Positions 19,601-28,422 of a stretch of 64,000 nucleotides of DNA are shown here, piece after piece. Source of the DNA: CALRQJ02 sp943370285 (lineage in GTDB: Bacteria > Bacteroidota > Bacteroidia > Chitinophagales > Chitinophagaceae); NCBI GenBank assembly GCA_943370285.1, contig CALRQJ020000001.1, forward strand, positions 1-64,000, written 5' to 3'. Position 1 is the stretch's first letter; every line of letters begins with the position of its first letter. The notes under the pieces were generated by a model. That model saw nothing but the letters and a program-made list of their open reading frames with translations. It was not told where the DNA came from and ran no database searches. Both the position numbers and the translations under genes were made by a program.

Positions 19601-20156
19601 TCAGTAATGGCAGCAGCAATTTCAATACTATCGCCAATAAATCCGTTTAATTGTAAATTGAATTGTGAGTTAACCACTACATCTTGATTGTTACCAAAAC
19701 TTAAAGCCCGGCCAAAACTTCCGTTGTAATTAATTCCTCCAAAATCAAACACATTTCCTGAAGTAGCGGTTTGATTGTTTCTGTTGAATACAAATGGTTG
19801 TGCAATAAAATTGTTCATTACACTATCATAAGTAAAACGTTTGGCAACCGCATTTAACCGATAGGGAAAAGTTCTGTACCTGACTTCCACACTATCCCTG
19901 TTGAATGGCTTCAACCATTTTAACGTACCATTAATATGATCGATAAAAAAATAGCTGGAATCTACACCCACCATGCTAAAAGTGTTGGGTACCAAACTCA
20001 AACTATCTATTTGAACAATACCGTTTGCTGCAATCTTCTTTTTCTTGAGATTAGATTGAATTGGCTGCCCGATAGCATCTACTAATCCTAACCAAAAAAG
20101 GATTACAAAAAAGATATATAGCCGATGTAGTGACAGCGTAAAGCGTTTTATTTCAT
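16669..20156 (-). CDS. Large surface / outer-membrane protein with a start-proximal frameshift
   Basis: I do not recognise the family with certainty. It is a beta-strand-rich protein of about 1,160 residues with many amphipathic aromatic strands in the second half (as in outer-membrane barrels) and a Ca-loop-like NDYNADGIPQLNEFE segment. The continuous frame opens only at a TTG (20001). Upstream it stays open and encodes a clear signal peptide, LHRLYIFFVILFWLGLVDA, then IGQPIQ, but has no in-frame ATG. The only ATG (20156, reading ATG AAA TAA) is one base out of frame. One extra A in the run after ATG would give M-K-I-K-R-F-T and join the frames. This could be a recent loss of function, a sequencing error, or a slippery start. 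It converges with lpdA. Its size and style recall cell-surface proteins secreted by or assembled with type IX systems, but that is inference. Confidence 0.6.
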
Positions 20157-20189
20157 CCTAAAAATAAAGGAGATGCAGTTCTAAGACAT

Positions 20190-20219
20190 AAAAAAATGCA
20201 GACGGGCTGCCTGCATTTT
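20190..20219 (-). terminator. Terminator of the M14 carboxypeptidase gene
   Basis: AAAATGCAG (20193-20201) pairs with CTGCATTTT (20211-20219). On the reverse strand it is followed by a run of T. Confidence 0.8.
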
Positions 20220-20249
20220 AAAATCATTAACATTGGAACAATCATTTAA

Positions 20250-22805
20250 CTAAAACCGAACGATATCGCCAAAGAAAATAGCATTCATAAATAGTTTAGA
20301 AGTGCCATACCAAAATGCTCTGAAATTGAGATTATCAACCTGAGAAATGATGCGTCCACGACCAATTTGATCAATATTTACAACTGCTGAATTTTTAATC
20401 AACGCTTTATGTCCTCGGTACAAATAACCGCTTTGTAATGGATCGGCGGTGTACATTACCGGGGAATCGTAAGGATTATTGTTTTGATCCATAAACAAAC
20501 TATTGCTTTTGAATACAGATACAGTTGAAGTTGTATAGCCATAACACAACGGATGTGTTAAGTCTAACGTAGCTTCGAATAAACTTCCGGTTAAGTCTTT
20601 AGCTCTTTGTTCATCTGAACGTAAGTAATAAGGTAGTTGCTGTGTTGAATCTCTTTTTGAATTGTCTTCTTTAAACAACACTTTAGTAAAACCATTGCTG
20701 CTCAAAAATTTAACAGCATCTTCTGTGGCAATTAAAGTACCACCACCACTAATCCAGGTTCTTAATTTTTCTTGAGCATTTTTATCCAATGTATTATAAC
20801 TGCCTGATGGCATAATAATAACATTGTAACGACCGGGGTTAATCGCATTAAATCTTTCCACATCAACAATACTTACCGGCATAGCAAATTTTTGATCTAA
20901 CAAATGCCAAATTTCTCCCACATCAGTTGCAGATGTACCCGTACCACCAAACATCATAATTTTAGGTTGTTTTACATTGGTGAAACTTCCGCTTCCCAAA
21001 TCAATACCTTTAGCAGATAAACCCGTTTGCATGCTATACACATCAACACCGACAGCAATAGCAGCGTCTCTAATGATGCGATATAATTCATCAATAGGTT
21101 TAGATTGTTGCTTAACAGGTATTAAAATTGCACCATAAGTAAATGCTTTATTTCCTTCGTTGGTAACGCCATCTAATTTTTGAGTGGCCACTTTAGCATT
21201 AATGCCTTTTTGTTGTAATTGAAACAATAAAGCTGGTGCATTAAAATCTTCCCAACCAAATACATAAGCATAGCTACTCATGCCACCTTTTATTCCACCA
21301 CTAGGTCTAATTATTTGATTCACTTTATCACCTATTACATCGGCAGGAAAGGTTGATACAGCAGCATGGGGCAAACCAAAAGCCAGAGGCATTGTCCATG
21401 CGGTAACATCATAAAATAAACTGTCTTTATAATCGAAGGTTTTTTCAAAAATAGCTTTGATGAGTTTGCTTTGATGTTGCTCAAACGGAATAACAAATGC
21501 TTTTCCAGCCTCAAATTGTTGTCCACCTAAGGTTGCCGTTTTTTTCACTTCAAATATTTCGATTTTGTGACGCATCAACATTTCTACAAAACGATTGGTC
21601 TTTACAACATCATGTTTATCTCCAAACACATATGCCTTGATAGGCGATGCTGCCGCATCTTTTGCAGCTTGCTGATAAAATTCTTTTTGCCAGTTGAGTA
21701 AATCTTTACGCAGGTTTTTAACAGCTTCTAAAGTAGAAAGTGTAGTTGTAAATTGATTGCGAATGGTAAATGGGAAAGTCAATAATCCATTTTCGGTTTC
21801 TTGTGCATGACCACGGCTACTGGCTTGTTCAAACAATATACCAATTCCGCCATTAATGTCGGGATAGGTTGAACCTTTGCCATAATAAAAATCATCATAC
21901 CCTTCTTTGGTAAAATATAACGAGCCAATGCTATCTAAAAACTTAGCATGAAAATTTCCAATAGCACCGGTGAGTTGTTGGTTTTTTTCCGGTGTATTGG
22001 GGTTTACTCTTGATGGTACACCGGGCTGAAAAAAGAATGATGCATTACTGCCCATTTCATGATGATCGGTTAAAACATTCGGTTTCCAATTTTGAAAAAC
22101 GGTTAGTCTATTCTGACTTTCTACATGCTCTGCAGGCAACCAATCACGGTTCAAATCAAACCAATAATGATTAAACCTTCCACCCGGCCACACTTCATTA
22201 AACTCTCTGGCATTAGGATCGGCAACCATGGTTTTACTCTTGTGCATATTTGCCCAAGAAGCGAAACGATTTAATCCATCCGGATTAAAAGATGGATCTA
22301 ACAAAATGACCGTATTGTCTAACAATTTATCTACTTCGGGTCCTTGCGCAGCAGCCAAATAATAAGCAGCCAATAACGATGCATTAGCACCACTACTTTC
22401 GTTGCCATGAATGCTATAACCCATCCACAAAACAGCCGGCATATTGTCTGCATTGACAGTAGCTGATTGTTTAGGGTCAGACAATTTCAAGTGTTCTTGT
22501 CGAATGCTTTCTAATCTTTTATGATTGTTTACCGAAGTAATGATTAAGACCATTTGTGGTCTTCCTTCGTAACTAAAGCCGGTTGGCTGTAATAGTATCC
22601 GGTCAGATGCAGCATCTACTGCTTTCATATAATTCACCAACCGATCATGGGTAACATGCCACTCACCTACTTCATGGTAAATAACAGATTTGGGGGTTGG
22701 GATATCAGGATTGTAACTGACATTTTTGGGTAAATAATAAGACAAATCCTGAGCTGCTATTTCAACAGCAATAAATAGCGATAAAAACAGGCATAGCTTT
22801 CTCAT
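20250..22805 (-). CDS. Secreted M14 zinc carboxypeptidase
   Basis: An 851-residue exported metallopeptidase. It has a signal peptide (1-18) and an M14 domain (about 45-380): zinc ligands His133 and Glu136 in SIHGNESSG, a downstream His in DHHEMGSN (247-254), and a likely catalytic Glu326 in GILFEQAS. The C-terminal half (about 400-830) contains a class I glutamine-amidotransferase-like fold (IMMFGGTGTSATDVGEIW, NVIIMPSGSY), as in other large Bacteroidota M14 proteins. The likely job is digestion of extracellular peptides or peptidoglycan-derived peptides in the periplasm or outside the cell. It is monocistronic, and no sorting domain is visible at the C-terminus. Confidence 0.9.
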   Translation of the reverse strand: MRKLCLFLSLFIAVEIAAQDLSYYLPKNVSYNPDIPTPKSVIYHEVGEWHVTHDRLVNYMKAVDAASDRILLQPTGFSYEGRPQMVLIITSVNNHKRLESIRQEHLKLSDPKQSATVNADNMPAVLWMGYSIHGNESSGANASLLAAYYLAAAQGPEVDKLLDNTVILLDPSFNPDGLNRFASWANMHKSKTMVADPNAREFNEVWPGGRFNHYWFDLNRDWLPAEHVESQNRLTVFQNWKPNVLTDHHEMGSNASFFFQPGVPSRVNPNTPEKNQQLTGAIGNFHAKFLDSIGSLYFTKEGYDDFYYGKGSTYPDINGGIGILFEQASSRGHAQETENGLLTFPFTIRNQFTTTLSTLEAVKNLRKDLLNWQKEFYQQAAKDAAASPIKAYVFGDKHDVVKTNRFVEMLMRHKIEIFEVKKTATLGGQQFEAGKAFVIPFEQHQSKLIKAIFEKTFDYKDSLFYDVTAWTMPLAFGLPHAAVSTFPADVIGDKVNQIIRPSGGIKGGMSSYAYVFGWEDFNAPALLFQLQQKGINAKVATQKLDGVTNEGNKAFTYGAILIPVKQQSKPIDELYRIIRDAAIAVGVDVYSMQTGLSAKGIDLGSGSFTNVKQPKIMMFGGTGTSATDVGEIWHLLDQKFAMPVSIVDVERFNAINPGRYNVIIMPSGSYNTLDKNAQEKLRTWISGGGTLIATEDAVKFLSSNGFTKVLFKEDNSKRDSTQQLPYYLRSDEQRAKDLTGSLFEATLDLTHPLCYGYTTSTVSVFKSNSLFMDQNNNPYDSPVMYTADPLQSGYLYRGHKALIKNSAVVNIDQIGRGRIISQVDNLNFRAFWYGTSKLFMNAIFFGDIVRF

Positions 22806-22896
22806 GCAATAACGTTTTGGTGCATGGAAGATACAGAAATTGTAAAGGGAGCAAATACAAATAGGTAAGTGTCTATTTTTTATAGATGGAATAAAA

Positions 22897-22925
22897 AACA
22901 GCCCATCGTAAAACGATGAACTGTT
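22897..22925 (-). terminator. Terminator of the ABC-F gene
   Basis: AACAG...CATCGT-AAA-ACGATG...CTGTT forms an interrupted 11-bp stem. The reverse-strand tail is T-rich. Confidence 0.75.
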
Positions 22926-22946
22926 AGCAGTATATCTGTCAGTAGA

Positions 22947-24572
22947 TTATAGATACATTTCTGTTCTCAATTCCAACACTCTTTTGTCTTCCATGTATTC
23001 ATCAAACGTACAAAGCCTATCAATAATGCCTTTAGGCGTTAGCTCAATAATACGATTAGCAACAGTTTGCATAAACGTATGGTCATGAGAGGTAAGTAAT
23101 ACAATACCCGGGAAGGTATTACAACCTTCGTTGAAGCTTTGAATACTTTCCAAATCAAGGTGATTGGTGGGTTGGTCTAATACAATACAGTTAGGGTTTT
23201 GCAACATCATACGGCTAACCATACAACGTACTTTTTCTCCTCCACTTAATACGTTGGTACGTTTAGAAATATCATCGCCACTAAACAACATCTTTCCAAA
23301 AAAGCCACGTAAAAATGGTTCATCTGCATCGGTAACATGAGCTGGTACAAACTGACGTAACCAATCTAACAGCGGTTCTCCGCCTACGAAAAACTCGTTG
23401 TGCTCAACAGGTAAATAAGCTTTGGTAATCGTTGTTCCCCATTCAAATTTTCCACCGTCTGCGGTAGCATTATCATTGATGATTTCAAAAAAACTTGTTA
23501 CCGCTAAAGGGTCTTTACTTAAGAAAGCAATTTTATCGCCTTTGTTAACGCTGAAACTTACTTTATCAAATAATTTACGACCATCAACAGACTTGGCTAA
23601 ATTTTCAACATTTAAAATCTGGTTGCCCACTTCACGCAATGGTTGAAAAATGATACCCGGATATTTACGATTAGATGGTTCAATTTCTTCTATCGTTAAT
23701 TTTTCTAATGCTTTTTTACGAGAAGTAGCTTGCTTACTTTTAGAGGCATTGGCAGAGAATCGGGCAATGAAATCTAATAATGCCTGACGCTTATCTTCAT
23801 TCTTTTTATTCTTATCGTTGATTTGACGAGCCATTAATTGAGAAGACTCGTACCAGAAGGTATAGTTACCGCTGAATACTTTAATTTTTTGACGATCTAC
23901 ATCTGCTACGTGTGTACATACTTGGTCTAAAAAGTGACGGTCGTGGCTCACTACCAAAACAATATTTTCATAATCAGCTAAGAAATTTTCTAACCAACCA
24001 ATGGTTTCAATATCTAAACCGTTGGTAGGTTCGTCCAATAATAAAATATCTGGATTCCCAAAAAGAGCCTGTGCCAATAATACCCTCAATTTTAAATTGG
24101 AAGGAATATCTTTCATCAAGCTTTGATGAAACTCTTCTTTGATACCCAAACTGCTTAACAAGGTAGCAGCATCGCTTTCTGCTGTATAGCCGCCCATTTC
24201 ACCAAACTCACCTTCTAATTCACTGGCCTTCATGTAATCTTCTTCCGTTGCATCGGGATTCATGTAAATGGCATCTTTTGCCAACATTACTTCCATCATG
24301 TGTTTATGCCCCATCAACACCGTGTTTAAAACGGTTTGGTCATCAAACTCAAATTGGTTTTGTTTCAGCACCGCCATTCTTTCACCTTTGCCCATTTCTA
24401 CTGAACCTTTAGTAGGTTCAATTTCACCACTTAATATTTTGAGGAAAGTAGATTTACCGGCACCATTGGCACCAATTACACCATAACAATTACCCTTTAT
24501 AAAGTTGATATTAACTTCATCGAACAACACCCTTTTACCAAAACTGAGGGTAATATTTCTTGCACTTAACAT
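22947..24572 (-). CDS. ABC-F translation-associated ATPase (YbiT-like)
   Basis: A 541-residue soluble protein with two ABC domains and no transmembrane part, of the ABC-F type that acts on ribosomes. Domain 1 has Walker A GANGAGKST (34-42) and Walker B LLLDEPTNGLD with Glu181, but its signature reads SNLKLR instead of LSGGQ. Domain 2 has LSGGEK, but a degenerate Walker A (LSKDPLAVT) and DQPTNHLD, with Gln467 in place of the catalytic Glu. All defects fall in one composite site, leaving one canonical ATP site. A basic linker (SANASKSKQATSRKKALEKL) follows domain 1. The start is placed at MLSARNITLSFGKRVLF; the longer frame to 24695 crosses the promoter. Confidence 0.92.
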   Translation of the reverse strand: MLSARNITLSFGKRVLFDEVNINFIKGNCYGVIGANGAGKSTFLKILSGEIEPTKGSVEMGKGERMAVLKQNQFEFDDQTVLNTVLMGHKHMMEVMLAKDAIYMNPDATEEDYMKASELEGEFGEMGGYTAESDAATLLSSLGIKEEFHQSLMKDIPSNLKLRVLLAQALFGNPDILLLDEPTNGLDIETIGWLENFLADYENIVLVVSHDRHFLDQVCTHVADVDRQKIKVFSGNYTFWYESSQLMARQINDKNKKNEDKRQALLDFIARFSANASKSKQATSRKKALEKLTIEEIEPSNRKYPGIIFQPLREVGNQILNVENLAKSVDGRKLFDKVSFSVNKGDKIAFLSKDPLAVTSFFEIINDNATADGGKFEWGTTITKAYLPVEHNEFFVGGEPLLDWLRQFVPAHVTDADEPFLRGFFGKMLFSGDDISKRTNVLSGGEKVRCMVSRMMLQNPNCIVLDQPTNHLDLESIQSFNEGCNTFPGIVLLTSHDHTFMQTVANRIIELTPKGIIDRLCTFDEYMEDKRVLELRTEMYL

Positions 24573-24625
24573 GTTATTAATCGAATTTACGAGTTGAAAA
24601 ACCGCTACTTTACCGTAACGGGCCG

Positions 24626-24633
24626 CAAAAGTA
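24626..24633 (-). promoter_or_regulatory. -7 box of the ABC-F gene
   Basis: TACTTTTG on the reverse strand, followed by CGGCCC as in other promoters here. It lies 53 nt before the ATG at 24572 and inside the longer open frame, so it supports the internal start. Confidence 0.55.
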
Positions 24634-24655
24634 ATGCATTTGGGCCTGAAAAGCG

Positions 24656-24680
24656 AAAGCCACCCGTTAAGGATGGCTTT
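24656..24680 (-). terminator. Terminator of the M1 peptidase gene
   Basis: A 10-bp stem with one wobble, AAAGCCACCC with GGATGGCTTT, 28 nt past the stop of the M1 gene. Confidence 0.7.
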
Positions 24681-24707
24681 ACGCTCAAAATTCAATTATT
24701 CAAAAGT

Positions 24708-26573
24708 TTACCAAGAAATCTTTACGGTATTGTTTCTTCTGTCTACATCTGCTAATCTAAGCGATGGGTCAATAATCACTTCAGCAATATCTAATGGTTT
24801 GCCTGCAATTTTAAAGGTATAAGTGGGGTGTGTCCAACGCCATTCGTCATGAACCACTCTTCTAGTGGTATCTTCTACAGGCTTTTCGCCGTACATTAAA
24901 TCCAACGGTATATAATGTAGCTCTTGTCTGCCATCTCTATACTTTACCAATACATCTATAGGCATTGGCATTTTTCCATTACGTTTAACAGTGATGCTAG
25001 CTGAATCGCCTAGTTGCTCAATTTGTCCGGAGAAAGTATAATCAATTGTTTTGGTGGTGTACACAAAATATTCTTTGTACCAATCCAACTCCATGCCGCT
25101 TAATTTTTCTGCTATGCGAATAAAGTCGTTAGGATTCGGATGCTTAAATTTCCATTGGTTGTAATATTCCAGCAAAATCGCATCTCTCACTTTATCACCC
25201 ACAATATAACCTAGCTGTTCAATAAACACACAGCCTTTAGCATAACTGCCACGGCCAAAAGCATAGTTCGTATTAAAATGATCTGAATGTGTACTCAGCG
25301 GTTCTTCTCTTCCACTTTTGGCCAAGTCGTAATACGCATCATAATCATCATCGTACCAAAAGTTCGGTTTGTTGCGTAGTATAGCCAACACCCGACTTTC
25401 GCCATAACTCGTAAATCCTTCATCCATCCAAGAATATAAACTTTCGTTGGTGCCCAACATCATTTGATACCAACTGTGCATCCATTCGTGAATGGCTGTT
25501 CCGATACTGGCATTTTTAATCAATGTTGCCATGGGGTATTCCATACCACCATCACCACCTTGTATGAACGTATAATTTTTGTAAGGATAAGCACCAAAAT
25601 GTTTTGCTATTAACGGGTAGGCCAACTCCACCGTATCGGCTAGTTTTTGCCAACGGGCTTCTACAGAATCTACTTTTTTGTGGACGATGTACACTAACGG
25701 ACCATTCTTAATTTGGCGTTTAATCATTTTGTAGGTAGGGTCTGCTGCCCAAACAAAATCATGCACATTAGGTGCATTAAATTTCCATGTTAATGTATTG
25801 CCGGTTGGCTGGTTTACTTTAACGCCTGCTGCTTCATACCCAAAACCAATTTGACTGGCATTTTGCAATGTGCCGGTGGCGGCAATCATGTAACTTTTAT
25901 CGATAGTGATGTTGACATCATAATCTCCCCAAACGCCATAAAATTCTCTGGCAATGTAGGGATTGGCATTCCAACCTTGGTAATCGTATTCCACCATTTT
26001 AGGATACCACTGACTCATGCTAAAGCGAATCCCTTCGGCATTATCTCTTCCACTTCTACGAATTTGCTTGGGCACTTGGGCTTCAAAATTTACCACCAAT
26101 TGTGTTTTGCTATTGGGCAAAATAGGTTTGTCTAAATTTACTTCCAAAATGGTCTCATGTAATTTCAACTGCTGTACCTTACCATTAATCAAAACGGCTG
26201 TTACATTTTGATAACCAATTTCATCGGGCTTTAAGTTGTAAATGCGGTCTTTCACCCTACTATCCCAATCGTATTGCGGTTCACCTTTTCTATTATAACC
26301 AATTAATATCTGTCCTAATTCACGGCTTCTAACATCCATGCTACTGTTGGGCTGAAATGCATTCCAATAAGTATGGAAAAAAATTCGAGTTAATGTGTCA
26401 GGAGAATTATTGATGTACTCAATTTTTTCGCTTCCGCTGAAACGGTTGGTCATCACATCCATATTAACATCAATCTGGTATTTGATGCGTTGCTGCCAAC
26501 GATTGGGTTGAGCAGTAGCTGTAAATACCATACTACCAATTAAAAGAAATAAAACAAAAAACTGCTTCTTCAT
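24708..26573 (-). CDS. Secreted M1-family metalloaminopeptidase
   Basis: A 621-residue zinc aminopeptidase with a signal peptide (1-22). An N-terminal beta-domain is followed by the catalytic domain: the exopeptidase motif GGMEYP (342-347), zinc site HEWMH (362-366) and third ligand Glu385 in WMDEGFTSYGE. It releases N-terminal residues from peptides in the periplasm or outside the cell. The usual C-terminal helical domain is short, as in many Bacteroidota M1 enzymes. It is monocistronic, upstream of the ABC-F gene on the same strand but separated from it by a terminator and a promoter. Confidence 0.92.
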   Translation of the reverse strand: MKKQFFVLFLLIGSMVFTATAQPNRWQQRIKYQIDVNMDVMTNRFSGSEKIEYINNSPDTLTRIFFHTYWNAFQPNSSMDVRSRELGQILIGYNRKGEPQYDWDSRVKDRIYNLKPDEIGYQNVTAVLINGKVQQLKLHETILEVNLDKPILPNSKTQLVVNFEAQVPKQIRRSGRDNAEGIRFSMSQWYPKMVEYDYQGWNANPYIAREFYGVWGDYDVNITIDKSYMIAATGTLQNASQIGFGYEAAGVKVNQPTGNTLTWKFNAPNVHDFVWAADPTYKMIKRQIKNGPLVYIVHKKVDSVEARWQKLADTVELAYPLIAKHFGAYPYKNYTFIQGGDGGMEYPMATLIKNASIGTAIHEWMHSWYQMMLGTNESLYSWMDEGFTSYGESRVLAILRNKPNFWYDDDYDAYYDLAKSGREEPLSTHSDHFNTNYAFGRGSYAKGCVFIEQLGYIVGDKVRDAILLEYYNQWKFKHPNPNDFIRIAEKLSGMELDWYKEYFVYTTKTIDYTFSGQIEQLGDSASITVKRNGKMPMPIDVLVKYRDGRQELHYIPLDLMYGEKPVEDTTRRVVHDEWRWTHPTYTFKIAGKPLDIAEVIIDPSLRLADVDRRNNTVKISW

Positions 26574-26678
26574 ATGTTATTCATTTTGTATTCAGCGATA
26601 TCAAGATGGCAACATCGTTGCGACGCTCCGTTCATCGGCATCGCATTATGGTGCCTTTTTATGAGTGTAAAACAAACA

Positions 26679-27347
26679 TCAAGCCATTTTACCTTCCACT
26701 ACAATTACAATTTCTCCTTTTACTGTTTTAGCTTTAAAATGAGCAGCCACTTCTTGTAACGTACCCCGAAAATTTTCTTCAAACAATTTAGTCAGTTCTC
26801 GGGTAACACTGCATTGTCGTTCGGCGCCAAAATACACTGCTAATTCTTCTAACGTTTTTACCAACCGCATCGGACTTTCGTACAACACAATGGTCCGTTC
26901 TTCTGTTGCCAATTGTTTAAGTTTGGTTTGTCGTCCTTTTTTCAAAGGCAAAAAACCTTCAAATACAAAACTGTTGGTTGGCAATCCACTGTTTACCAAT
27001 GCAGGAACAAATGCAGTAGCGCCGGGCAAACATTCTACTTTAATATTATGCTTGATACACTCCCTCACCAATAAAAAAGCAGGATCGCTAATGCCCGGTG
27101 TCCCTGCATCGGTAATCAAAGCAAAGGTTTTACCTGCTTGCATTTGATCGGCCAAATGCTGCACAATTTTATGTTCGTTGTGTTGATGGTAAGGCGATAA
27201 TGGTTTTGAGATATGATAATGCGATAACAGTTTAGATGAGGTTCTGGTGTCTTCACACAAAATCACATCTACTTGTTGCAATATTTCTACAGCACGAAAA
27301 GTAAAATCTTTTAAATTACCAATTGGTGTTGGAACGATATAAAGCAT
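26679..27347 (-). CDS. rsmI: 16S rRNA 2'-O-ribose C1402 methyltransferase
   Basis: A 222-residue AdoMet-dependent methyltransferase that modifies C1402 in the 16S rRNA decoding centre. The tetrapyrrole-methylase fold opens with LYIVPTPIGNLKDFTFRA (2-19). The CEDTRTSSKLLSHY segment (about 31-44), the glycine-rich LITDAGTPGISDP (about 78-90) and GLPTNSFVFEGFLP (about 117-130) are all RsmI hallmarks. It lacks the C-terminal extension seen in longer members (about 280 residues), which is common in Bacteroidota. It follows purS by 7 nt, so it is co-transcribed with pssA-purS. Confidence 0.93.
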   Translation of the reverse strand: MLYIVPTPIGNLKDFTFRAVEILQQVDVILCEDTRTSSKLLSHYHISKPLSPYHQHNEHKIVQHLADQMQAGKTFALITDAGTPGISDPAFLLVRECIKHNIKVECLPGATAFVPALVNSGLPTNSFVFEGFLPLKKGRQTKLKQLATEERTIVLYESPMRLVKTLEELAVYFGAERQCSVTRELTKLFEENFRGTLQEVAAHFKAKTVKGEIVIVVEGKMA

Positions 27348-27354
27348 CGGCTAA

Positions 27355-27603
27355 TTAGTTCACCATTTCTATTTCGTAAAATTCCATTACCGGATTTGCC
27401 AAGAGTTTTTTACTGGCTTCATCAGCCATTTGTCGGGCCGCTGCTTCTGTTTCAGCTTCAATGTCTAAGGTGATATGTTTACCTACTCGTACATCCTGAA
27501 TACCGGTTAAGCCTAAGTTACCCAAACCACCCATTACAGCTTTACCTTGTGGGTCTAATAAATCTTTCAACGGCATTACTTTAATCTGTACGTGGTATAG
27601 CAT
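27355..27603 (-). CDS. purS: Phosphoribosylformylglycinamidine synthase, PurS subunit
   Basis: An 82-residue small subunit that bridges PurQ and PurL in the three-part FGAM synthetase of purine synthesis. Typical sequence: VQIKVMPLKDLLDPQGKAV, then GLTGIQDVRVGKHITLDIEA and a final YEIEMV. The length is normal. purQ and purL are not in the window; the gene lies between pssA (20 nt upstream) and rsmI (7 nt downstream). Together with purC at 6.7 kb this shows scattered purine genes. Confidence 0.92.
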   Translation of the reverse strand: MLYHVQIKVMPLKDLLDPQGKAVMGGLGNLGLTGIQDVRVGKHITLDIEAETEAAARQMADEASKKLLANPVMEFYEIEMVN

Positions 27604-27623
27604 GATGCGTAAATTTAAGGAAT

Positions 27624-28388
27624 TTAATCGTGTTGTTTAAAAGCCAAAGATAAGGCTACGTAAGCCAAAAAACCAACCGGCACAGCTAACCAACCGGCAA
27701 AAAGGGCTGTACCACCTGCAGCGATCGCTATCAAAATAAAGGGCATCATTTTTTTAACACTAATCCCTTTAAACTTTAACGCCAACATGGGCAGTGTAGA
27801 GACCATCAGGTAGCTAATAAAAATAATCACCCCATACCAAAACCATTTATTTACCAATAAAGCAGCAATGGTAGTGCTATCGTTATGCCAATAAATTAAT
27901 GGAAATGCTGCAATTAACAATCCTGCAGCCGGAATGGGCACTCCTTTAAAACCATACGATTGTTCGGTATCAATATTGAACCGAGCCAAACGGTAAGCCC
28001 CGGCACAAGGAATAATGAATGCAGGTAATAACCAAAGTATGTTGGTGTCTAAACCAGATGGTTCACCTGTAAAGCTCAATCGGAGAAATTGGAACACAAT
28101 CATACCAGGTGCCACACCAAAACTAACTACATCGGCTAAGCTGTCAAGTTGCTTACCCATCTCTGAACTTGCTTTCAGCAATCTTGCTACAAAACCATCG
28201 AAAAAATCGATGACAGCAGCAATAGCTATAAATAGACTGGCTAGGAAAATTTGCTCGGGGAATTGAACCAAATTTGCACCGTTTTCATCGGTCAGCAAAA
28301 TCACATTAGATTGAAGCGTGACAACAATAGCCATGCAACCGAAAAAAAGGTTAAGTAGGGTGAAGATGTTGGGGAGTTGTTTTAGCAT
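27624..28388 (-). CDS. pssA: CDP-diacylglycerol-serine O-phosphatidyltransferase
   Basis: A 254-residue membrane enzyme that makes phosphatidylserine, the precursor of phosphatidylethanolamine. The CDP-alcohol phosphotransferase motif D-G-x2-A-R-x8-G-x3-D-x3-D appears as DFFDGFVARLLKASSEMGKQLDSLAD (about 68-93), followed by about six hydrophobic helices. I choose the ATG at 28388 (MLKQLPNIFTLLNLFFG). The open frame extends to a TTG at 28409, but those seven extra codons (MTMDYGL) are encoded by the heptamer repeats of the adjacent element and are probably not native. It is likely the first gene of pssA-purS-rsmI; the inserted element separates it from the M24 gene. Confidence 0.93.
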   Translation of the reverse strand: MLKQLPNIFTLLNLFFGCMAIVVTLQSNVILLTDENGANLVQFPEQIFLASLFIAIAAVIDFFDGFVARLLKASSEMGKQLDSLADVVSFGVAPGMIVFQFLRLSFTGEPSGLDTNILWLLPAFIIPCAGAYRLARFNIDTEQSYGFKGVPIPAAGLLIAAFPLIYWHNDSTTIAALLVNKWFWYGVIIFISYLMVSTLPMLALKFKGISVKKMMPFILIAIAAGGTALFAGWLAVPVGFLAYVALSLAFKQHD

Positions 28389-28390
28389 AA

Positions 28391-28418
28391 GTCCATAGTC
28401 CATGGTCAATAGACCATG
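28391..28418 (+). repeat. Left heptamer array of small element
   Basis: Four contiguous 7-bp units, GTCCATA, GTCCATG, GTCAATA and GACCATG. They form an inverted copy of the array at 28824-28851 and abut the pssA start. Confidence 0.75.
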
Positions 28419-28422
28419 GTAT

